Part shown: positions 57,732 through 64,000 of the stretch, in pieces
How positions within the stretch are numbered: position 1 is the stretch's first letter
Layout of the letters: the number at the start of each line of letters is the position of its first letter
DNA from: an uncultured Sutterella sp.
GTDB taxonomy: Bacteria > Pseudomonadota > Gammaproteobacteria > Burkholderiales > Burkholderiaceae_F
Reading direction: 5' to 3'
NCBI GenBank assembly: GCA_905212345.1
Contig: CAJMEC010000003.1
Coordinates: 19,915-83,914 of the forward strand
Length of the DNA stretch: 64,000 nt
Made by a program: the position numbers and the translations under genes
The notes under the pieces: model-generated
Databases searched by the model: none
What the model saw: the letters and a program-made list of their open reading frames with translations, nothing else
Told to the model about the DNA's origin: nothing

Positions 57732-59114
57732 TTTCTTTTCTCCTAAAGATGCACTACGGTCCGTGTAGTGCGTGTGTAAAAGTTTTTCGGCCAATTCCGA
57801 TAAAGGATGACCATAAAATTGTTCGTAAATACGCTTGATTTCTTCGTTTTCGTAGCTGGTACGGTGTGCCCTGTCCAAGCCACTGTCACGGGCGTATAAA
57901 GCATCAATTCGCTGCTGGCGAGTGAGGTCCTCTTGCCCCCAATTTAATTTGGGCTGGCCGCCACCTGAGATACAACCTCCGGGACAGGTCATCACCTCGA
58001 TGAAGTGATAAGTTTTTTCTCCCTTATTGATTTGATCAATCAATTTTCCGGCGTTGGCCGTACCGTAAACAACGGCTACTTTTAAAGTCAAATCAGCAAT
58101 TTGAACACTGGCTTCTTTTACGTCCGTCAAACCTCTGACCGGTTGAAGATCATAAAATTCAGCTGGGGCTGCTTGTCCTGTCACCAGAAAGTATGCGGTA
58201 CGTAAGGCCGCTTCCATAACTCCACCGGTGTTCCCAAAAATAACGCCGGCACCGGATCCCTCTCCCATTAAGCGGTCATAGTGAGAAGGAGTAATGTCAT
58301 CAAAACCGATTCCCTTAGATTGGGCCCACTCGGCTAACTCGGTTGTTGTAATAACGAAATCCGTGTCACGGATAGATTCATCGCCGTGATAGTGGCCACT
58401 GCTGTTGAACTCCTCGCGGCGGACTTCAAATTTTTTCGCGGTACAGGGAGTTAAAGCAACGTGGATGATTTTTTTAGCATCCAGTGCATTTTCACGTGCA
58501 AAATAAGTTTTGACCGTGGCCCCTTGCATACCAATCGGACTTTTTGCGCTGGAAATATTGGCAATTATTTCCGGGTGGAACGTCTCAGCGTATTTGACCC
58601 AGGCGGGACAACAACTGGTAAATTGCGGCAGAGGAGCGCTCTTTTTCGTGATTCTTTGCACTAATTCAGAAGCCTCCTCCATGATCGTGAGGTCTGCAGC
58701 AAAGTTGGTGTCGAGCACATAGTCTGCGCCGAGCTGACGCAAAAGCCCTACCATTTTTTCTTCTTCAAAGCGCCCAGCTTCAAGTCCGAAGGCTTCTGCA
58801 AGAGCCACGCGGACAGCGGGAGAAGTGGAAATGACGACAATACGCTCAGGATCGTCAATAGCTTCCTGTACTTGAGAATACTCATTGCGACCTAGAAGAC
58901 TTCCAGTAGGACAGACGTTGATGCACTGGCCACAGTGAATACAGATGGCTTTATCGCCGGTTTTTGTTAAATCGTAATGACCGTGTACGCCGATATAGTC
59001 TTCGCAAACTTGACGGCACATGGAACAGTTAACACATAAAGATTCATTACGAATCAGTGCGGGATTATCCGGCTCGACAGCGACACGAACATCCAATGAT
59101 TCATGCTTAGACAT
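57066..59114 (-). CDS. hydA: [FeFe] hydrogenase fused in frame to a rubredoxin-rubrerythrin-rubredoxin
   Basis: 682 residues from the ATG at 59114 (GGGAGA 4 bases upstream). Residues 1-450 are a short HydA: two [4Fe-4S] motifs (Cys27/30/33/37 and Cys58/61/64/68), H-cluster motifs FTSCCPAW near 167, TPCTAKKFE near 228 and EVMTCPGGC near 378, then a small-subunit tail ending LLHTHYTDRS. After ASLGEKK the frame continues into a rubredoxin (CKVCGY...CPICKKG), a ferritin-like di-iron domain (ESQARNKYTYF, EQEHARLW, EKAHEERY) and a second rubredoxin (CRICG...CPVCG). HydA evolves or oxidises H2; rubrerythrins reduce peroxide. No HydE, HydF or HydG maturase gene is in the window. The join preserves an internal ribosome site (see next entry). 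Confidence 0.9.
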   Translation of the reverse strand: MSKHESLDVRVAVEPDNPALIRNESLCVNCSMCRQVCEDYIGVHGHYDLTKTGDKAICIHCGQCINVCPTGSLLGRNEYSQVQEAIDDPERIVVISTSPAVRVALAEAFGLEAGRFEEEKMVGLLRQLGADYVLDTNFAADLTIMEEASELVQRITKKSAPLPQFTSCCPAWVKYAETFHPEIIANISSAKSPIGMQGATVKTYFARENALDAKKIIHVALTPCTAKKFEVRREEFNSSGHYHGDESIRDTDFVITTTELAEWAQSKGIGFDDITPSHYDRLMGEGSGAGVIFGNTGGVMEAALRTAYFLVTGQAAPAEFYDLQPVRGLTDVKEASVQIADLTLKVAVVYGTANAGKLIDQINKGEKTYHFIEVMTCPGGCISGGGQPKLNWGQEDLTRQQRIDALYARDSGLDRAHRTSYENEEIKRIYEQFYGHPLSELAEKLLHTHYTDRSASLGEKKMKYRCKVCGYIHECEGELPADYICPICKKGIEFFEPVEEPKKACGQLAGTKTEKNLMTAFAGESQARNKYTYFAEVAKREGYEQIAAIFLQTARNEQEHARLWCDALGWIQDTAKNLGAAAEGENYEWTDMYDGFAKDAEEEGFSELAAKFRAVAAIEKAHEERYRKLLKNVEMKQVFEKAGQAMWECRICGHLVMGVKAPEACPVCGYAQSYFEVRAENY

Positions 59115-59230
59115 AGAATCTCCCAAACTCAAGATAGGCCAATGGGTGTAAAGGGGTTTGTTGTGAGTATAAGAATGAGGTCAACAAAAAACAATTCAAG
59201 TTGTCCGATTGGCCAATAGTTTTTATCTAT

Positions 59231-59275
59231 GAAAAAGGCGTTTTTGATAGATACAAACAATCAAAAACGCCTTAA
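59231..59275 (-). terminator. Terminator after the fbp operon
   Basis: A 14-bp stem AAGGCGTTTTTGAT/ATCAAAAACGCCTT (59235-59248 with 59260-59273) follows the small gene on the minus strand and is followed by T-rich sequence. Confidence 0.85.
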
Positions 59276-59282
59276 GAAGAGA

Positions 59283-59450
59283 TTATTTCTTTTTTGAGGA
59301 ATGATTTCCCTTTTCCTCTTTCTCATCATCGTGTTCGTAAGGGCTATTCCAAAACTTTGTGTCAGGGTTTTCTCTGCACCAACTGACAAAACCGTAGATG
59401 ATGATAAGAGGCAAAAGTATCCAGTTCAGCAGGAAATCCAACCAATCCAT
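59283..59450 (-). CDS. 55-residue single-span membrane protein downstream of fbp
   Basis: A small ORF starts MDWLDFLLNWILLPLIII, giving one hydrophobic helix (about 3-24), then a short charged tail with EHDDEKEEKG and a lysine-rich end SSKKK. AAGAGA lies 5 bases upstream of the ATG and overlaps the fbp stop, so it is translated from the fbp transcript. Its position between fbp and a terminator supports a real gene. The family is not recognised. Confidence 0.7.
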   Translation of the reverse strand: MDWLDFLLNWILLPLIIIYGFVSWCRENPDTKFWNSPYEHDDEKEEKGNHSSKKK

Positions 59451-59459
59451 GAAAATCTC

Positions 59460-60452
59460 TTAACGATGGTAAGAGGTGACTAAATCCACTTCCTCTTTAG
59501 CACCCAAGAAAACCGCAACGCGCTGATGCAGTCCTTCCGGAATGATGTCCAAAATATCCTCTTTCCCATTGGTGGAACGACCGCCGGCTTGCTCCACTAA
59601 CCAGCTCATTGGGTTGGCTTCGTACATCAGACGTAATTTTCCGGGTTTAGATGGATCACGGTCATCACGCGGGTACATAAAAATACCGCCGCGATTGAGG
59701 ATACGGTGAACTTCCGCAACCATTGCGGCAACCCATCGCATGTTGTAGTCTTTGCCACGTGGTCCGGTTGTGCCCGCCAGTAATTCGGTGATGTAACGTT
59801 GCACCGGAGCTTCCCAATGACGCATGTTGGAGCAGTTAATGGCGAACTCTTTGGCTTGAGGAGCAATTTCAAGTTTTTCGATTGTTTGGTAGAAATTACC
59901 GGTACCTAAATCAAGAGTGAAAAGCGTTGTTCCAAAACCTAGTGTAAAGACCAATTGGGTTTGCGGACCATAAATGACGTAACCGGCGGCTAGTTGTTTT
60001 CTACCGGGTTGCAGGAATTCTTCATCTTTAACGTCACGGTGAGCAGTGCCGGCCGGAAGGATGGAGAAGATGGTGCCAATGGAGACGTTGATGTCAATAT
60101 TGCTCGAACCATCAAGCGGATCAAAGAGCACCAGATACGGACCAACATCGCAATTTGCCGGAACTTGAAGGGCATGATCCATTTCTTCGCTGGCTACGCC
60201 ACTGACAAAACCGCTCTCAGTACAAGCTCGACACATGATGTCGTTGGCAATAATGTCGAGTTTTTTCTGCGTTTCACCTTGAACATTTTCGCTGCCGGCA
60301 GAGCCCAACACACCGGCTAATGCTCCTTGACTGACTTTAAAGCTGATTTCTTTGCAAGTACAGGCTAAGTGATTGATCAAGGCTGTCAACCGAGGATCAA
60401 CTCCATGATGCGTTTCCAAATCATGGAGGTAGAGGTCTAAAGTTTTTGCCAT
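59460..60452 (-). CDS. fbp: Fructose-1,6-bisphosphatase, class I
   Basis: 330 residues from the ATG at 60452 with AAGGA upstream. It is the gluconeogenic phosphatase. GETQKKLDIIANDIM near 58-72 and VSGVASEEMD near 83-92 are metal-site stretches, YLVLFDPLDGSSNIDINVSIGTIFSI near 106-131 is the class I signature, and GGIFMYPRDDRDPSKPGKLRLMYEANPMSWLVEQAGG near 255-291 the sugar-phosphate site. Downstream lies a small membrane protein gene in the same transcript. It fits a cell that makes sugars from C4 acids and amino acids. Confidence 0.96.
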   Translation of the reverse strand: MAKTLDLYLHDLETHHGVDPRLTALINHLACTCKEISFKVSQGALAGVLGSAGSENVQGETQKKLDIIANDIMCRACTESGFVSGVASEEMDHALQVPANCDVGPYLVLFDPLDGSSNIDINVSIGTIFSILPAGTAHRDVKDEEFLQPGRKQLAAGYVIYGPQTQLVFTLGFGTTLFTLDLGTGNFYQTIEKLEIAPQAKEFAINCSNMRHWEAPVQRYITELLAGTTGPRGKDYNMRWVAAMVAEVHRILNRGGIFMYPRDDRDPSKPGKLRLMYEANPMSWLVEQAGGRSTNGKEDILDIIPEGLHQRVAVFLGAKEEVDLVTSYHR

Positions 60453-60472
60453 CTTAAAAATCCTTCTCAAAA

Positions 60473-63145
60473 TTAATGAGTTGCATTGTTGAGCGCTTTG
60501 CCAACGACCTCTTTGAGATCTGAAGACAAATTGGGTTGCGAATAAACATATTTGAGCGCACTGAACATTAGCTTAGAGCATTCCGGGGTGTATCGACGCC
60601 AATTGTCTAGGCAGCGGGCTAAACGACTCGAAACTTGTGGATTAATTCTGTCGAGTTTAAGTACCTGCTCGACCCAGAGTTTGTACCCTGCGCCATCTGG
60701 TCTATGGAACTCAGCCAGATTGTTTTGAAAGAACGCTAAAACGAGCGAATAGACGTTGTTGGGGTTGTGTACGTTGTAACCAGGATAGCGCTCAATCAGA
60801 TTTTGTACTACGTCAACGATCGGACATTCGTCCATTGGAACGGTAGCGGTTGCTTGGAGCGTGAACCATTTGTTAATCAATAACGGTTCTTTGCGCCATT
60901 CAGCTTCTGCCGCTTCCAACAAGGTAAATTTCGTTGGCGATGCGCTGTTTACGATGATTCTTAGTGCATCCAGACGCTCGGTCAGGTTTTTGCTAGTTTC
61001 AAAAATTTGACGAGCACGCAATAGCGACTTGGCATTGCCGCCGGCTAAAAGCAATTCAAAGCAGAAAGCACGCATTGCCCGCTTTCCGGCCTCAGTGGCG
61101 CTCGGAGAGTAAACGGGATTAGGCGCGTTGTCATCAAAGACACGCATGATAACGTGCGAGAACTGTCGTCCGAGTTGTTCTCTTAATGAACGAATGGCGG
61201 CACGAATCGCAATCGGGTTAATCATCGGCTGTGATTCGGCGATACGGGTTTCGCTGGGCAGTGTCAGCGCGATGGCTTTAAACGCCGGGGAAACGCTCTT
61301 GTCCGTCAACATGGATTCAAAGGCGTTTCTGTAGTGCGGATTAATGACCATGCGCGTGCCGCGTTCAAAATCAGCCACCATCTCGTTGATACAGAGAAGC
61401 GATAACTCTTCCATCGCCTGTGCTCGATTAAAGGCATCGTTGTCACATTGGCTCAAAAAGACGAGCTCTTCGGGCGTGTAGTTGTAATCAACGATAACCG
61501 GAGCAGAGAAATTTCGGGCTAAAGAGGGGATTGGTTGCTCTTTGACGCCAACAAATACCCAAGTATGCTCTTCATCGGTTAGTTCTAAAACACGAGACGT
61601 TCCCTTAGCGGTCGTTTCTTCTTGTAACTGCAAAGCGATGGGAGTGCCCTTACTGTTGAATAAAGCGATATCAAAAGGAATAAAGAACGGTTCCTTCTTG
61701 TCCTGTCCCGGGGAGGGCGGGCAGAATTGCGTCAATGTAACGGCATACGTTGCACTTTGAGCATCCCAGTGTGTGCGAACGCGTACATGAGGAGTTCCGG
61801 CTTGTGAATACCAACGCTTAAATTGATTTAGATTACGCATATTGGCTTCAGCCATTGCATTGAGAAAATCTTCGCAAGTGGCGCAACTGCCGTCGTGCTC
61901 TCTGATGTAGAGATCAAGCCCTCTCTTGAAACCGTCTTTTCCCAAAAGCGTCTGAAGCATGCGAATAACTTCTGCGCCTTTTTCGTATACCGTGGTGGTG
62001 TAGAAATTATTGATTTCTTCGTACGATTCCGGACGAATCGGATGGGCCATGGGGCCGGCATCTTCCGGAAATTGTCTGTCGCGCAAATAACGAACATCTT
62101 CAATGCGTTTAACCGCTCGGGCTGTGGAATCCCCCAACATATCAGCTGCGAATTCCTGTTCACGGAAAACCGTTAAGCCTTCCTTCAAAGTGAGCTGGAA
62201 CCAATCTCGGCAAGTGACACGGTCACCGGTCCAATTGTGAAAATATTCGTGTCCGATGACACTTTCAATTCGTGCAAAATCGCGGTCTGTTGCAACCTGT
62301 GGAGTTGCCAACACACAGCGAGAATTAAAAATGTTCAACCCCTTATTTTCCATTGCGCCCATGGTGAAGTCATCGGTGGCGACAATCATGAAGCGTTCCA
62401 GATCAAGCTCCAGACCAAAGCGTTCTTCATCCCAAGCAATAGCGCGCTTCAAGCTTTCTAAAGCAAATTCCGTTTTATCCAAATTGCGGGGTTCAACCCA
62501 AATCTGTAAAAGTGCCTTTTTCCCATTTTTCAGTTGGAATTTTTCTTCTCGGCACTTCAAATTGCCGGCCACTAGTGCAAAAAGGTAGCAGGGCTTAGGA
62601 AACGGATCTTCCCAACAGGTGTAGTGCCAATTGCCGTCTAATTCGCCTTCTTCAATTAAATTCCCGTTAGAAAGCAAAACTGGGCAGACTGATTTCGGAG
62701 CGTTGATTCTGACAGTGAATTTGGCTGAAACATCCGGTCTGTCAGGGTAGTAGGTTATTCGACGGAAACCTTCTGCCTCACACTGTGTCATGAAGTTTCC
62801 GTTTGACAGGTACAACCCCATCAACGAGGAGTTAGCCTGAGGGTTAATGACATTCTCGATTTCAAGCTTAATGTCTTTGGTAATTCCACGAAGCACGATG
62901 TCCCCGTTGGGCAATAAAGTGTATTCGGATCTGTCCAATTCACGACCGTCAATGGCGATGCGAACTAAATCCAAATCTCGTCCATTTAGCACCAGGTCGT
63001 TATTGATTCGATCTTCATTGGGGCGAATCATCAAGGTACTGTGGACATGTGTTTGCTGAGGGTGAAGGTCAAACTCTAGATAAACTGAATCAACCCAGTG
63101 TGTGGGGGGAATGTAATCTTTGCGGAAAACGGTAGCCGACGCCAT
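60473..63145 (-). CDS. pepN: Aminopeptidase N (M1 family)
   Basis: 890 residues, near the E. coli PepN length (870). VATDDFTMGAMENKGLNIF near 253-271 is the exopeptidase GAMEN motif, and VIGHEYFHNWTGDRVTCRDWFQLTLKEGLTVFREQEF near 291-327 holds the HExxH-(18)-E zinc site. NNFYTTTVYEKGAEVIRMLQTLLG near 370 has the catalytic tyrosine. It releases N-terminal residues from peptides in the cytoplasm and supplies free amino acids, consistent with the amino-acid-based metabolism suggested by the neighbouring carriers. It lies 20 bp before fbp. Confidence 0.96.
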   Translation of the reverse strand: MASATVFRKDYIPPTHWVDSVYLEFDLHPQQTHVHSTLMIRPNEDRINNDLVLNGRDLDLVRIAIDGRELDRSEYTLLPNGDIVLRGITKDIKLEIENVINPQANSSLMGLYLSNGNFMTQCEAEGFRRITYYPDRPDVSAKFTVRINAPKSVCPVLLSNGNLIEEGELDGNWHYTCWEDPFPKPCYLFALVAGNLKCREEKFQLKNGKKALLQIWVEPRNLDKTEFALESLKRAIAWDEERFGLELDLERFMIVATDDFTMGAMENKGLNIFNSRCVLATPQVATDRDFARIESVIGHEYFHNWTGDRVTCRDWFQLTLKEGLTVFREQEFAADMLGDSTARAVKRIEDVRYLRDRQFPEDAGPMAHPIRPESYEEINNFYTTTVYEKGAEVIRMLQTLLGKDGFKRGLDLYIREHDGSCATCEDFLNAMAEANMRNLNQFKRWYSQAGTPHVRVRTHWDAQSATYAVTLTQFCPPSPGQDKKEPFFIPFDIALFNSKGTPIALQLQEETTAKGTSRVLELTDEEHTWVFVGVKEQPIPSLARNFSAPVIVDYNYTPEELVFLSQCDNDAFNRAQAMEELSLLCINEMVADFERGTRMVINPHYRNAFESMLTDKSVSPAFKAIALTLPSETRIAESQPMINPIAIRAAIRSLREQLGRQFSHVIMRVFDDNAPNPVYSPSATEAGKRAMRAFCFELLLAGGNAKSLLRARQIFETSKNLTERLDALRIIVNSASPTKFTLLEAAEAEWRKEPLLINKWFTLQATATVPMDECPIVDVVQNLIERYPGYNVHNPNNVYSLVLAFFQNNLAEFHRPDGAGYKLWVEQVLKLDRINPQVSSRLARCLDNWRRYTPECSKLMFSALKYVYSQPNLSSDLKEVVGKALNNATH

Positions 63146-63344
63146 GCTTAAAACCTCTGAAAATCAGGACGTTTCTTGAGTATTTCAACCCAAACATTGT
63201 AAGCATTTAACAGAGATTTTTCTGCTTTCTGGAGACGAATTTTTTATAAGAAGCGAATGCCTTGTCTAACTGAATATGACTAAGAACATATCCTCAGAGT
63301 TGTTAAACGAATTTAGAGGAAAATGAGTAGTTGCAGGAAAATTA

Positions 63345-63374
63345 TTGACTTTTTCTTTTGCTTAGCCTCATAAA
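63345..63374 (+). promoter_or_regulatory. Likely sigma-70 promoter of the AGCS symporter gene
   Basis: TTGACT (63345-63350) and CATAAA (63369-63374) are 18 bp apart, about 50 bp upstream of the start. The -35 is close to consensus; the -10 is moderate. No glycine riboswitch core is present in this upstream region. Confidence 0.5.
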
Positions 63375-63422
63375 ATGAAGAGCTCCTTTCTCTTTTTTGA
63401 TGTTTTGATAGAGGAAAGTGAA

Positions 63423-64000
63423 ATGGAGCTTCTGAATGCTTGTGTTCACGATATCAATGGTTATCTCTGGGGAGTGTTTTTCCTAATTCCGTTGTTGTGC
63501 GGAACAGGAATTTTTTACACGATCCGCCTTCGTTTTGTTCAAGTTCGTTACTTTGGTTGGGCTGCGCGTTATTTGTTCGGCGGCGCTTCACTTTTTGGGA
63601 AAAAGGCAGATCAATCCGGCATGAGTTCCTTTCAAGCGCTAGCAACCGCGGTTGCCGCACAAGTTGGTACCGGAAATGTGGCTGGGACCGCTACCGCTAT
63701 AGTTTCCGGCGGCCCCGGCGCACTATTTTGGTTGTGGTTGGCGGCTTTTTTCGGGATGGCAACTATTTTTGCGGAGGCTGTCTTAGCGCTGACATTCCGT
63801 ACTCGTGATGCTTCAGGCCATATTGTCGGAGGACCGGCCTATTACATCACATTAGGTATGGGGGAAAAGTACCGCTTTCTTTCTTACTTTTTCGCCGTTG
63901 CCATCATTGTTGCTTTGGGCTGTATCGGCAACATGGTTCAGTCCAACTCCATATCGTTGGCAATGCAATCCGCTTTTGATATTCCACTTTGGGTTTCCGG
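63423..64000 (+). CDS. Alanine/glycine:sodium symporter (AGCS family), N-terminal part
   Basis: The gene runs off the right edge after 192 codons. The ATG at 63423 follows GAGGAAA. The N-terminus (DINGYLWGVFFLIPLLCGTGIFYTIRLRFVQVR) and FQALATAVAAQVGTGNVAGTATAIVSGGPGALFWLW (about 74-109) carry the AGCS sodium and substrate signature GTGN-x-AG. IFAEAVLALTFRTRDASGHIVGGPAYYI and GCIGNMVQSNSIS are family-typical. It imports alanine or glycine with sodium, adding another Na-coupled amino-acid carrier to the four NSS genes. Confidence 0.93.
   Translation, partial: MELLNACVHDINGYLWGVFFLIPLLCGTGIFYTIRLRFVQVRYFGWAARYLFGGASLFGKKADQSGMSSFQALATAVAAQVGTGNVAGTATAIVSGGPGALFWLWLAAFFGMATIFAEAVLALTFRTRDASGHIVGGPAYYITLGMGEKYRFLSYFFAVAIIVALGCIGNMVQSNSISLAMQSAFDIPLWVS

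Noticed and set aside
63146..63422. Glycine riboswitch before the AGCS symporter
   Set aside because: AGCS genes often have one, but the conserved cores are absent and the stretch is AT-rich and unstructured.
1..64000. CRISPR array, prophage, integron or insertion sequence
   Set aside because: No regularly spaced repeats, transposase, integrase or terminal inverted repeat pair was seen. All tRNA neighbours are ordinary genes.

Overview
The window looks like a chromosomal segment of an anaerobic or microaerophilic betaproteobacterium, most likely Burkholderiales of the Sutterellaceae type (Sutterella/Parasutterella-like). This is an inference from gene content: a gmk-rpoZ-spoT block, a DUF2868/DUF3482 pair, OxyR beside RecG, a Wolinella-type fumarate reductase, Dcu-family carriers, an [FeFe] hydrogenase with rubrerythrin, and many amino-acid carriers with little sign of sugar use. 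No CRISPR array, insertion sequence, prophage or rRNA operon was seen.

Layout. 0-11.3 kb: the start of a periplasmic binding protein, a DUF3482 GTPase/DUF2868 pair, thiM-thiE, lgt, queH, yggS-proC, and a recG-oxyR unit preceded by ridA. 11.3-17.9 kb: a fumarate-respiration block frdA-frdB, aspA, dcuA, all on the plus strand, with strong codon bias and a long structured 5' leader before each transcription unit. 18-23.3 kb: an MMPL exporter with a LolA-like partner, two small envelope genes, greB and a tRNA-Ala/tRNA-Glu pair. 23.4-33.6 kb: four paralogous neurotransmitter:sodium symporter (NSS) genes flanking a TrpXYZ-like ABC importer and a frameshifted capA-like gene. 33.7-44 kb: housekeeping genes on the minus strand (spoT, rpoZ, gmk, maf, rlmH, rsfS, nadD, purD, yebC, a class II uvrA). 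44-50.3 kb: an AbgA-like peptidase, dcuC, a hydantoinase/carbamoylase-type amidase, an orphan NarL-type regulator, a DUF4156 lipoprotein and frdC. 50.6-64 kb: upp, a LapA-like protein, metNI, tRNA-Thr, an EVE-domain gene with a likely 6S RNA upstream, uppP, trmB, tRNA-Gly, mscL, the hydrogenase-rubrerythrin ORF, a 55-residue membrane protein, fbp, pepN and a truncated alanine/glycine:sodium symporter.

How the genes fit together. DcuA and DcuC can exchange aspartate or fumarate for succinate, AspA converts aspartate to fumarate, and FrdABC reduces fumarate at the membrane. The diheme anchor FrdC is encoded about 36 kb from frdAB, and its upstream region carries two copies of a palindromic box 53 bp apart plus an FNR-like site. 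The hydrogenase ORF runs without a stop into a rubrerythrin with two rubredoxin domains, and the join encodes a preserved Shine-Dalgarno and an in-frame ATG. The most distinctive signals are this hydrogenase-rubrerythrin join, the structured leaders of the fumarate block and the tandem operator before frdC. All functional calls rest on reading the sequence; no database search was run.
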